A stretch of DNA of 64,000 bases, taken from positions 24,265-88,264 of the forward strand of contig SKCR01015066.1 of NCBI GenBank assembly GCA_019454045.1. Direction: 5' to 3'. This document shows positions 9,390-21,764 of the stretch, piece by piece (the stretch's first letter is position 1; each line of letters begins with the position of its first letter). The notes under the pieces are model-generated. The model did no database searches. It was not told the DNA's origin and saw nothing but the letters and a program-made list of their open reading frames with translations. A program made the position numbers and the translations under genes. The stretch is from Zanthoxylum bungeanum. Lineage: Eukaryota > Streptophyta > Magnoliopsida > Sapindales > Rutaceae.

Positions 9390-12300
9390 TAATTTTCTAC
9401 AATTGTAGAAATAATCAAAGTTATTTTTGCACCTTCACCCCACCACTTTCACGTTTTGAAGAGGGGGATCACGCTTGCTGTGTATCTGGCCACCGCCGGC
9501 CACAGTGTGTCCCTTGGTGGCCGGCTGCAGCCCCCATAACACCAGAAACAACGATGAGAGAGAGAATCACGGTTGTAATTTTCTTATCTCGGCTCGTTAT
9601 TTCGTTTCATGAGTCGAGCCACCCGCCAAATCGAAGCTCTCGAAGAGTACTAAAAGACTGCGATGTCGGTTTTATGAAATGGCGTATGGAGAGAGAAATA
9701 TTCGAATGAATAGTGACTCATTTTCCCGAGAGCTCCGATTCGAATTCTGTCGATTCTTATGTGTTTCGTGGGATCGTATGGAGTCCGTCGGTACCCTCAA
9801 AATTTTGATGGATAAAGAGAAAGACTAGCATGAGACCCTAAGTAAGTATCTCACTGATGGTTTACCTTAAGTAAATATTATAGTAGGGCGGATAGTCGTA
9901 GATAACCGTTGTATATGTGAGTGAACTTAAACTAGAATGCATAACTATAGATTATTAGAGACAAAAATGAAAATTCCAGGAACAGTATAGATACTGACAT
10001 GCAGAATATCGATACTAAGGTATGAATATGAGTATAAACATGTGTGTGCATGTGTATGTGATCCATGATAGATATAAGGAATAGATAGAAGTTTTAAGTG
10101 TATTAGATCGGTAACTAGAACGTATCTATCAGATATAGATACTTAGTTTATGTAATTGATTTTGACTAGAGTGACGATTTAGTTATGAGTATCCCGGTGT
10201 TAGGAATCAGAATTGCTACAGTATTAATAGTTATTTGAGTATTGATATGTTGGGGTTGGTGCTCACAGCGCCAATTCCCGGTTGTATTTCTTTATGAATA
10301 CTTATGTAAAACATTATTATTTTGAATAATATATGCAGTTTCTATAATATAATGTATCTTTTAATATGGTAAAGACGTAATGACCTTAGAATGACTAGTC
10401 ATGGTGCAGTTGCAAAAGCGTCGCAACTGACATTGAGTTGTATCATGACGTTGTCATTCTCAGACTGTTCCTAGTCAAGGTTTACACTACTTGGTCAGTA
10501 TAGTAAACCCGTTGAGACCGGTACATGTCGTATACTGGAATAATTTTCTACAATTGTAGAAATAATCAAAGTTATTTTCGCACCTTCACCCGACCGCTTT
10601 CACGTTTTGAAGAGGGGGATCACGCTTGCTGTGTATCTGGCCATCGCCGGCCACAGTGTGTCCCTTGGTGGCCGGCTGCAGCCCCCATAACACCAGAAAC
10701 AACGATGAGAGAGAGAATCACGGTTGTAATTTTCTTATCTCGGCTCGTCATTTCGTTTCATGAGTCGAGCCACCCGCCAAATCGAAGCTCTCGAAGAGTA
10801 CTAAAAGACTGCGATGTCGGTTTTATGAAATGGCGTATGGAGAGAGAAATATTCGAATGAATAGTGACTCATTTTCCCGAGAGCTCCGATTCGAATTCTG
10901 TCGATTCTTATGTGTTTCGTGGGATCGTATGGAGTCTGTCGGTACCCTCAAAATTTTGATGGATAAAGAGAAAGACTAGCATGAGACCCTAAGTAAGTAT
11001 CTCACTGATGGTTTACCTTAAGTAAATATTATAGTAGGGCGGATAGTCGTAGATAACCGTTGTATATGTGAGTGAACTTAAACTAGAATGCATAACTATA
11101 GATTATTAGAGACAAAAATGAAAATTCCAGGAACAGTATAGATACTGACATGCAGAATATCGATACTAAGATATGAATATGAGTATAAACATGTGTGTGC
11201 ATGTGTATGTGATCCATGATAGATATAAGGAATAGATAGAAGTTTTAAGTGTATTAGATCGGTAACTAGAACGTATCTATCAGATATAGATACTTAGTTT
11301 ATGTAATTGATTTTGACTAGAGTGACGATTTAGTTATGAGTATCCCGGTGTTAGGAATCAGAAATTGCTACAGTATTAATAGTTATTTGAGTATTGATAT
11401 GTTGGGGTTGGTGCTCACAGCGCCAATTCCCGGTTGTATTTCTTTATGAATACTTATGTAAAACATTATTATTTTGAATAATATATGCAGTTTCTATAAT
11501 ATAATGTATCTTTTAATATGGTAAAGACGTAATGACCTTAGAATGACTAGTCATGGTGCAGTTGCAAAAGCGTCGCAACTGACATTGAGTTGTATCATGA
11601 CGTTGTCATTCTCAGACTGTTCCTAGTCAAGGTTTACACTACTTGGTCAGTATAGTAAACCCGTTGAGACCGGTACATGTCGTATACAGGAATAATTTTC
11701 TACAATTGTAGAAATAATCAAAGTTATTTTCGCACCTTCACCCGACCGCTTTCACGTTTTGAAGAGGGGGATCACGCTTGCTGTGTATCTGGCCATCGCC
11801 GGCCACAGTGTGTCCCTTGGTGGCCGGCTGCAGCCCCCATAACACCAGAAACAACGATGAGAGAGAGAATCACGGTTGTAATTTTCTTATCTCGGCTCGT
11901 CATTTCGTTTCATGAGTCGAGCCACCCGCCAAATCGAAGCTCTCGAAGAGTACTAAAAGACTGCGATGTCGGTTTTATGAAATGGCGTATGGAGAGAGAA
12001 ATATTCGGATGAATAGTGACTCATTTTCCCGAGAGCTCCGATTCGAATTCTGTCGATTCTTATGTGTTTCGTGGGATCGTATGGAGTCCATCGGTACCCT
12101 CAAAATTTTGATGGATAAAGAGAAAGACTAGCACGAGACCCTAAGTAAGTATCTTACTGATGGTTTACCTTAAGTAAATATTATAGTAGGGCGGATAGTC
12201 ATAGATAACCGTTGTATATGTGAGTGAACTTAAACTAGAATGCATAACTATAGATTATTAGAGACAAAAATGAAAATTCCAGGAACAATATAGATACTGA

Positions 12301-12844
12301 CATGCAGAATATCGATACTAAGGTATGAATATGAGTATAAACATGTGTGTGCATGTGTATGTGATCCATGATAGATATAAGGAATAGATAGAAGTTTTAA
12401 GTGTATTAGATCGGTAACTAGAACGTATCTATCAGATATAGATACTTAGTTTATGTAATTGATTTTGACTAGAGTGACGATTTAGTTATGAGTATCCCGG
12501 TGTTAGGAATCAGAAATTGCTACAGTATTAATAGTTCTTTGAGTATTGATGTGTTGGGGTTGGTGCTCACAGCGCCAATTCCCGGTTGTATTTCTTTATG
12601 AATACTTATGTAAAACATTATTATTTTGAATAATATATGCAGTTTCTATAATATAATGTATCTTTTAATATGGTAAAGACGTAATGACATTAGAATGACT
12701 AGTCATGGTGCAGTTGCAAAAGCGTCGCAACTGACATTGAGTTGTATCATGACGTTGTCATTCTCAGACTGTTCATGGTCAAGGTTTACACTACTTGGTC
12801 AGTATAGTAAACCCGTTGAGACCGGTACATGTCGTATACTGGAA
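9390..12844 (+). repeat. Tandem triplication, unit about 1152 bp, ending inside a Copia LTR
   Basis: Three copies start at 'ataattttctacaattgtag' (9389, 10540 and 11692). Each holds about 858 bp of non-element DNA followed by the first 290 or so bases of the A-family LTR, which begins TGTTGGGGTTGG at 10248, 11400 and 12552. Copies 1 and 2 stop inside the LTR at 'tcgtata(c)tgga' and jump back to the unit start. Copy 3 runs on into the complete LTR. Copies differ by only scattered single bases. A 111-117-residue frame recurs in each unit but has no known domain and probably reflects the duplication rather than a gene. Confidence 0.95.
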
Positions 12845-14950
12845 TATATGATTCCAATGGTTTCTCAATGAACCATAAGTCTTAGAGACTAGTATAGACA
12901 TGTAGGTGTTTATAGCGGATAAACACTGAATGACTCACCGAAGATTCTTAAATGGATGGTACACCAACGTCAATAAGAATCTTATCGGGTTGAGTATCAC
13001 TTGTGATTCTTCGACTTGAGATACCACTGTGGGCGCATGAGACATCTTCTACACTTAGATGACAGTCACGTCACCGATCTATTAAGATCAGACCTCCGCC
13101 TGTTCGTTGGGTGTAGATAGATCCTCATGGTGTCATGTGTGTATCGAGATAGGATCCGTCAGTTCTGTGTATCAGAGCATAGGTAGTCCATATGATTAAC
13201 AATCAGATAAAAACCATGGGCCCGTGGTACAATTTAGAAGTTAGTTCTAAATGTTCTTTTTGAGATTGCTAATAGAATAGTCGACTAGATAATCCCTATA
13301 GAGATTTGACGTTTACATCTATATCTCTAGGATTTATCCGGATACCTGTGACGGAGGAATTATACATTTGCCATGACCTCGACCTGTATGATTCAACGAG
13401 TTTATCTGTGATCGTCATAATTTACGGGTGGATAAATTATGGACACGAAATTGGATTTCATGACGGATATGCCTGAATCTAGAGAGTCTCACTAATGAAA
13501 TATACTCGTAGAGCACTAGGGCAACTTTTATTAATAATATTGATTATTTATAAAGTCGTTTAAAAGTTAAACGCAAAATACATGTGTAGGGACCCGATAG
13601 TCATTTCCTTAATTTTTGTGTATTTGTATTTAATGCTTGATTAATTCAAATATACATTAATTAATTGTCAAATTGAGATATTTGACTAATATCATAAATA
13701 TAAATATGTATTTAATATTTAATGTAAATATAATACATATATTTAATATATTTGTATTTAATTATTTAATTAATTAATTATTAAATGATTAAATTAATTA
13801 AAATATAGATATTTTAAAGTTATGATATTCGTATTAATGGCTAAGTTGAAATTTTTGAATTGGTTGAAAAAGACATTAAAGTGTAATGATCATTTTTAAC
13901 TAGTTGGCAACTTGAAAATTAAATGAATTGAAAATAAAATATCTAGATATAATATACACCAAAATTCGGCCAAGGCCTAATGGTTGGAGTGTAAATTGTT
14001 TTCTTTCATTTTAGGGTTCCATAAGTTTCAAACACACAAAAAAAAAAACACAAAAGAGAGTTGAGAGCACAAAGTTGAAGATAAAGAAAAAGGCTTTAAA
14101 AAGGCTTGTTTTTGTAAGCATTTATTCTTAACCTTCAACATGAAAATTATTTCTAACTAGCTTAGTATCATTTTGTGATGCTTTGATGTTCTTTCTACTC
14201 TTTAAGTTTGTGTTTATTTGTTTGAGAACTTGGATGAATCATCATGCATGTAGTGAGTTCAAAAGAGTGCTTCTAATATGTTAACAAGCACACTTTTGAT
14301 GGTTTAAGAAACTTGTTGCTAATCTAGAGTTGTTGACCCACTCTTAAATGACCTAGATTTGATCTATAGTTATTTCATTGTGTTGAGACTTGATTTGAAT
14401 GGAAGAAACATGTTTGAAGTATTGGATTTTGTTAATTTGGTCTAATTTGAAGAAATTGAAAAATTAGTGTTCAAGACCACTTCCAAATTTGAGGCTTTTC
14501 ATTTATATGGTGTATTTGGTTGTGTATATGACGCATGTAAGATATTGGGTTGATTGGATTTTTCCTTGATGTGTTTTGAACCATGGAAGTGCAAAATGCA
14601 CATTAATTCACCATTAGGAGGCTCTCGGCCTTAGGCTTAATTTTTGGGAAATTTTGTTGCCAATTGTATTTTGACATTTGAGATATGTTAAATTCATATT
14701 TGAAATGATTTAGAATCATTCAAAATTATTTTGAACAATTTCGGACTAAAATGAATAAAATACTTTGTTTAAGGGCAATTCGGTAAATTCACATAAATTT
14801 GATTTATGATGTTTTATTTCATAATTTTATTATTGGATAATGAAATAAATAAGTTTTATTTATTAATCCGAGAAAATTTTTTGAAATCGGAAAATTTGAT
14901 TTTCCACTGTTTCCGCTGTTTTACCGGATATCCCCAATAAAACCCATACA
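12552..14950 (+). repeat. 5' LTR of element A
   Basis: 2399 bp, TG...CA ends. It includes a hairpin at 12906-12926 (GTGTTTAT / ATAAACAC) and another at 12941-12983 with a 10-bp stem (AAGATTCTTA / TAAGAATCTT). Both recur in the LTRs of C, and the second recurs with changed but still pairing bases in D. Confidence 0.92.
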
Positions 14951-14953
14951 AAA

Positions 14954-14965
14954 TGGTATCAGAGC
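14954..14965 (+). other. Primer binding site of element A
   Basis: TGGTATCAGAGC, complementary to the 3' end of plant initiator tRNA-Met, three bases after the 5' LTR end. Here reverse transcription would start. Confidence 0.9.
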
Positions 14966-15191
14966 GAGTCTGATTCTAGGCCCCCAAAAAATGATTAGCC
15001 TTACTTAATTCAATATTTAATCATATTTTCTTGACATTATAAATGCATAATATAATCTAATTTGATTAGATTAAGGGTGTATGACACTTAGCTGAAAATC
15101 CCTAATTAATAAGATTTAAATGTAATTATGTATTTGATGCATGTTATATGGTTTGTCTTGTCAATACAGTTTATGAATATTTCTCCGTGAA

Positions 15192-15515
15192 TACATCCGA
15201 GACCGTGCCTCTGCTGTGAGGGTGTAGCCGATAGATATTTATTTATACCGGATGTATATCAGATACTAGATAAATTCAAGCGAAAGCGGAATCCTGAACG
15301 TGCCCTAGCTGTTAGGGTTACACAAGTAACTTGAGTTTATCATTGACGAGTTTAACCTTGGTACGTCTCCTTGTGGGCCTGCCTTAGCAGCGACAACGAG
15401 AAACGACCAGGACCGGAAACCCAGGAGTCACTAGTGAGTGATTGACAAATAAGTTATCTACCTGATGAATATACGTAGGCAAGACCGTGCCTTTGCTGTG
15501 AGCTAAAATATATTC
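15192..15515 (+). promoter_or_regulatory. Four-hairpin leader array of element A
   Basis: Four inverted repeats enclose the loop core TGCC-N3-GCWG: 15192-15226 (TACATCC / GGGTGTA), 15290-15319 (AATCCTGA / TTAGGGTT, with G-T pairs), 15366-15401 (CTCCTTGTGG / CGACAACGAG, 8 of 10 paired) and 15467-15515 (GAATATA / TATATTC). A palindrome TCACTAGTGA lies at 15428-15437. The array is 240-560 bases after the primer site and before gag, where retroelements carry packaging and dimerisation signals. The function is inferred. Confidence 0.7.
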
Positions 15516-15673
15516 ACGGGATCCACTTTTCACTATTTGTATTTAATTTAATTATTAAATATTTGTATTATGTTTGCATGATTTAGTGGGAGGGGCATTT
15601 TTAGATTAAAAATCCATGATCTAGTTTATGCTTTTGATATTATATGAAACTGCTTATTTTCTGCTAACCATTT

Positions 15674-17770
15674 TGTTGGATAATATGACCCATAGCGTCA
15701 CTATTTGTACAGATCACGGTGATGCTGTACAAATTAACTATGTGACAAGGAAATTGCACTCTCATCATTTGTGATTAGATCACCATAGATGTATAAATGA
15801 AGAGAGGTCCATATGATTAGTTCCTGGATTGAGATGATATGAGACAGTATCAATCCCCGAAGGATTAATCATTAAATATCCCTAGCCGAAGTATTATCGA
15901 GACTGGACATCGATAATGCGGAATAGGCTAGTATTGCACTTGTGCGCGTTGTGAGGGCACAACGGCATAGTTCTCATATATATAAGTATTGGATACTTAT
16001 GCAAGTGCAATAGGAGGTCGTGTTTCACCGATGGTACGGGAAACAGCTTCGCTCTGGATAGACCCCTCGGAATCCCATTGGTATTATGACTATGTGTCTA
16101 TGGGAGGCCGAATCGAGGTAGGTGTGTATAGTCTTAACCTGAGACTTGCATCGCTAATACTTGCGATAATCGGTAAACTCTGGTCTTGGTGGTACAGGGC
16201 TTTAACCGGTTCTGGGTACACCGCTTCTGGGTTTATCAGGGAGTCGTAGTGTATTGGGTGTGATGTCGAGACGGAAGTGTCACTTCAGTCATATTGGAGT
16301 AGATGTCACGCAGGATATGGTACTAGTGCTCTTGAGTGTTGCGCAACCAATCGGGATATTGTGACCAGGTCATGTATATCCGATTATAGAGACTATGTTA
16401 CCAAACATCCGACATGTGTTTCGGACGGGGCAGACACTTATCCAGCCCCAGCCCTAGCACGTGATTATCCGATACTGGGCCAATATACACAATACTACGG
16501 TATACTACGCTTGATACAGATCTTAATATTCTTATGAGAATATGTTCGGAGAATTGGGAAGACTTGGTGCTTTGCTAGGAGTCGACCTTGTCTCGTAAAT
16601 CGGTAGAACGTAGTACTTGGTACGTACGTGATTCGGATACACCGACGACCGTATTTACTGCCAACATATCCGGGGATCTCATGGGTCGCTTCCCACAGAT
16701 TCACCGATGACGTATGACTCGCACTTATATTAATCTGGGATTAATATGATGAGAGAGAGAATTAATCTGGGATTAATTTCGGAGACATTTTATCTAGGAT
16801 AAAATATCAATTGAAGAGAGAGAAACATTGATTTGGAATTAATCGAGGAATTAATATATTTGATATATTAAACGAAATTAGATTTCGACGCGGAATTAAA
16901 ATTAGATTTTAATTCGGGCGAGCGAATTAATTTAGAATTAATTCGTTAGCGACGTGAATAATAATTCCGCTAGGCGTAATTATTTAATTCTCGTCGCGAC
17001 GGAAATTAGTTAATTCGGAATTAGCGAATTTGGGCCCGAAAGTGTTTGCGGACACATTCGTATTTTGAAACGGGTGGAATCCGCAAATCACATCGCGATA
17101 TCTCATTACTTGACGCAAATAGATGATGGATGTATCTAGTCACCTTTGAGGGATGATACATTGTCCCTATTCTCAATGTAAAAAGGTGAGATTATTTAAT
17201 GAATTTTAAAAAGGTGATGTGTGTGGTTGGGAAATATAACCCAAATGTGTTTGAAATGAAATTGCTTTTCATTTCATGTGTATTTGATACACTTTAATAA
17301 CACAAAAAAAAACGTACACACACAACTCTTCACTTTCCCTCCTCTCTCTCCTCTTCTTCTTCTCCCCTCTCTCACGACATTTTCTGGTTTTGCAAAGGCA
17401 GTGAACTGCCGAACAAGATAAAAGAAAATGGAGGGAAGCAAGTGTGTTTTGTGGCAAAACAAGAGTGCTAGCACACTCCGGGTTCAATGCGAAGGTGATA
17501 AGGGAAGTATACCCATGAGCAAGGAACATTTTGATGAAGCTTGGAGCTCGTTATTCTTGATCAAAATGGAGCAAAACAGAAGCACAAAACCGAATCTGCA
17601 GTGAGCTGTGACAGTGGACTGCTCACGCCCAAACCAGTGAAGATTTCAGTTCGTTTTGTTGCCCAAATCGCATCTCCACCACTCGATGTAAGTATTCCGC
17701 ACTTAAATCGTTGTATTCGCTTATGATTCATGCTTGAGTTTTGATCTTGGGACCTCTAGAAACTCCAACA
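15674..17770 (+). mobile_element. Solo LTR B1 (Copia family B) inside the leader of A
   Basis: A 2097-bp LTR running TGTTGGATAATATGACCC to CTCCAACA, flanked by the 5-bp target duplication CATTT (15669-15673 and 17771-17775). It is homologous along its length to 36794-38778, 43880-45804 (inverted), 48914-50982 and 56701-58784. Hairpins at 15893-15917 (ATTATCGA / TCGATAAT) and 15947-15964 (CGTTGTG / CACAACG) are conserved with compensatory changes in other copies. It lies 31 bases before the gag ATG of A. Confidence 0.95.
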
Positions 17771-17801
17771 CATTTTTCGTGATCTATATGATAGATTTGC
17801 G

Positions 17802-20800
17802 ATGGCGGCACCATCCACTAATCAGTTTGCGCATATGCTTGATGCCAAAAAACTTACAGGCGCAGAGAACTTCGCTGATTGGGATCTGGATTTAAGGATA
17901 GTCCTCGATTCCGAGAGGTTGGGATATGTTCTTGAGGGTCCACTGCCCCTTGCTGTGGCAGAGGACACTTCACCAGAGGAACGCGAAGTCTTCCAAGCTT
18001 GGAAGGATGATGATTTAAGGGTTAAATCATACATCTTAAGTTCCCTTTCACCGGGACTCAAGAAACATTATTATGGCATGTCAGATGCCTATACTATGAT
18101 GACATGATTAAGACAATCGTTTGAGAACCAAGAACAAGTAGTTGTTCACAAGGTCGCAATGGAACTGTTCCATGAGCGATTGGATGAGAGGCAAGCTGTT
18201 AGCCCACATGTTCTTCAGATGATCGATTTGATCGATCAACTGAGGCAACATAATCTCATTCTGAATGTCATTCTCGGTAGGAGTGTCATTCTTGGTTATC
18301 TCCCAGCTTCTTATTGCCAGTTCGTGATGTACTTCAACATGAACGGGACTATCTGTATCTACCATGAGTTACATAGGATGTTGCTCACGGCGGAGGAGGA
18401 CCTCAAGAATGGAGTACCGACTAGCCCTCCGAGACCTACTTCTCTTTCTGCTTCTTCCCAGTCCTGGCCAAAGGGAAAGAAGAAGAAAGGGAAGAAGAAT
18501 AAGGGTTTCGGTCCTCAACCATAGGCAAAGATAGCTAAGCCCAAAAGGGCTTCTGAAGACAAGTGCCATCACTGCAACAAAGTCGGGCACTGGAAAATGA
18601 ACTGTCCTGACTACATAGCCTAGCTGAGGAGGGAGAGAGCATCTACATCAGGTACATTTATTTTTCCAGTTATTGATATATCTTTGGCTTGTGAAGCCGT
18701 TACATCCAACTGGATTTTAGATTCTGCTTGTCTCATTCACATTTGCAATTCGTTGCAGGTGCTGAAGGAAAGTATAAGACTGAAGCCTGGAGAGATGCAG
18801 TTGCGATTCGGGAGTGGAGACTCTCTGGATGCAGTTGCAGTGGGAGTATGCGAGATCTCATTGCCGAATGGGACACTTTTGTTAAATGACTGTCATTTTG
18901 TGCCTGTATGTGTAGCTAATATTATATCACCTTTTGTATTAGATACAAAAGGCTTTTGTATTAATATTAAGAACTGTTCTTTGTATTTATATGATAAAAA
19001 TAATATTCAGATCCTTTGTTGTCCAAACCAGCATGGTCATTATACATTGCAAACTTCAAAAGATATTTTAAATACTAGAGTTAATAAATGTAGTTTACCT
19101 GTAATTAATAATACTGAACTTTGGCATATGCGGCTGGGTCACATAGGCGTTAAACGCCTTACCAAATTGGTTAGGAATGGTTTGATACCAGATCTTACCA
19201 TTGAATCCTTTCCAACTTGTTAATCCTGTATTCAGGGTAAGATGACCAAAGCCCCATTTTCTAGTGTTGGACACCGCGCCACTAACTTACTGGAACTCGT
19301 ACATTCTGATGTATGTGGTCGACTAAGTCAGACTGCTCACAGTGGTTATTCGTACTTTGTTACCTTTACCGATGATTTGTCACGGTACGGTTATGTGTAT
19401 TTGATGTGACATAAATTGGAAACCTTTGAAAAGTTAAAGAATTCCGAAATGAAGTAGAAAAATAAACTGGTCAATATATTAAATGTCTTCGATCTGATCG
19501 AGGCGGTGAATATATGAGTGGTGAGTTCATGGATTATATGAAGGAGAATGGGATTCTCGCTCAATATAGTCATTCAGGTACTCCACAACACAATGGAGTA
19601 TCTGAGAGGAGAAATCAGACTTTATTGGATATGATCCGATCGATGTTGAGTTTCACAGATTTGCCCTATTTCTTATGGGGCTACTCTCTTTTAACAGCTG
19701 CACATCTTTTGAATAAGATTCCTTCAAAAGCTGTTCCTACGACTCCGTATGAGATATGGTTCGGTAGGAGACCAAATCATAGTTACATTAAGGTTTGGGG
19801 TTGTCCTGCCTATGTCAGGGTGACTCAGCAAGATAAGCTTTCGCCTCGAGGGCAAAAGTTTAGGTTTGTCAGATATCCTTCGAATACGAGGGGATATCTG
19901 TTATATGATACCGAGCATCGAAATGTGTTCGTAGCTCGCTTCGCAAAATTTCTAGAAGTAGAATTTTTGTCAGAAGGTGGTAATCATAGACAAGTTGAAC
20001 TTGATGAAGTCCAACCTGAAAACAACGAACCAATGGAGGAACCTGAAGTTCAAGTAGATGAAGGACCTTCAACACACACACTCCGTAGGTCAGAAATGGT
20101 ATCTAGACCTTCTGAACGCTTGTATTTGATACAAGAAAAGAGTCTAGATGTTCTCTTAGTTGAAGAGACTGATCCTTTCACCTATAGAGAATCGATGTTG
20201 GACATCGACTCCGTGAAATGGCAAAGTGCCATGAAATCCGAGTTAAACTCAATGCATGAGAATCAAGTTTGGGACTTGGTTCTGCTTCCCGAAGGAATTG
20301 TTCCTATCGGTTGTAAATGGGTTTACAAGAGGAAGCGCGGGCCTGACGGTAAGGTTGAAACTTACAAGGCCCGACTGGTAGCAAAAGGTTACACGCAGCG
20401 ACCTGGCTTCGACTACGATGAAACTTTTTCACCAGTAACAATGCTTAAGTCTATCCGGATTTTGCTTTCTATAGCTGTGTATCATGACTACGAGATTTGG
20501 CAAATGAATGTCAAAACTGCTTTTCTAAATGGATTTCTTGATGAAGAAATCTATATGGAACAACTGGAAGGTTTTGCGTCCAGCGAAAACTCGGGTATGG
20601 TATGTAAGCTTAAGAAGTCCATTTATGGACTTAAACAAGCTTCACGAAGTTGGAATCTTTGATTCGATGAGATTATTAGATCGTCTGGTTTTCTCAAGAA
20701 TTCGGAAGAATCATGTGTGTATCAGAAGGCCAGTGGGAGCATGGTCGTATTTTTAGTCCTATATGTTGATGACATCCTAATCATTGGGAATGATTTAGGA

Positions 20801-21748
20801 ATGTTACAAAGCGTCAAAACGTACCTCTGTAAGAATTTCTCCATGAAGGACCTGAGAGAAGCTTCATATGTTTTAGGGATAAGACTCTATAAAGATAGAC
20901 AAAGGAGGCTGATTGGGTTATCTCAATCAATGTACATAGATAAGATCTTGGAACGATATAATTTTGGTAACTGTAAGATAGCAAACATACCGTTCAGACA
21001 TGGGATTCATCTTTCAAAGAAGATGAGTCCACAAACAGAAGATGAGAAGGTTAGAATTTCTAACCAACCTTATGCTTCGTGTTTGGGTAGCATAATGTAT
21101 GCCATGTTATGTACGAGGCCTAATATCAGTTTCGCTGTTAGCGTAACTAGTAGATATCAGTCCAATCCAGGTAATGACCATTGGATGGCCATTAAACATA
21201 TCCTCAAGTATCTTAAAGGTACTAAGGATAAGTTAATAATTTATGGAGGAAACGAACTGCAAGTTAACGAGTATACGGATTCCGATTTTCAATCGGATCC
21301 CGATGATAGAAAGTCTACATCTGGATTCGTATTTACCCTTAACGGTGGTGCAGTTTGTTGGAAGAGTTCCAAACAGGGATCAACAGCAGATTCCACCACT
21401 GAGGTGGAATATATTGCAGCTTCTGAAGCTGCAAAAGAGGCTGTGTGGATAAAGAACTTTGTCACAGAATTGAGAGTTGTCCCAAGTATCGAGAATGAGA
21501 TTCTGTTATACTGTGATAATATTGGAACCATTGCACAAGCAAAGGAACCGAGGGCGCATCAGAAGTCGAAACATGTGGAATGCAAGTACCACATCATTCG
21601 AGAGATTGTGTCATGAGCGGATATTGTCATTTGCAAGGTACCGAGTGAAGATAATATAGCAGACCCGCTGACTAATGTCATACCTCCGAAGCCGTTTGAA
21701 AAACACGTGGAGTCGATGGGTATTAGATACAATCGTTATTGGCACTAG
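17802..21748 (+). pseudogene. Copia gag-pol polyprotein of element A (degenerate)
   Basis: One polyprotein frame starting at ATG 17802, long enough for a complete Copia gag-pol. Domains in order: Gag (about 17802-18520), zinc knuckle CHHCNKVGHWKMNC (near 18570), protease (DSAC near 18720, where the family has DSG), GAG-pre-integrase (LWHMRLGH near 19120), integrase with HSDVCG, the SDRGGEY motif and HNGVSERRN, reverse transcriptase with YVDD (near 20763), and RNase H (TDSDFQSDPDDRKSTSGF near 21279). It is broken by in-frame stops at 18105, 18522, 18621, 19221, 19407, 20660 and 21614, and by a one-base loss near 19440 that shifts the frame. At least five of the stops (TGA or TAG) sit where relatives suggest Arg CGA or Gln CAG, fitting C-to-T decay. 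The product would have been a Gag, protease, integrase and reverse transcriptase precursor. It is non-functional as it stands. Confidence 0.93.
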
Positions 21749-21764
21749 AGCAAGTGGGAGTTTT

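Noticed and set aside
9356..12012. A 111-117-residue frame repeated three times
   Set aside because: It recurs only because the DNA is triplicated. It has no known domain, is compositionally odd, and lies in repeat DNA beside an LTR.
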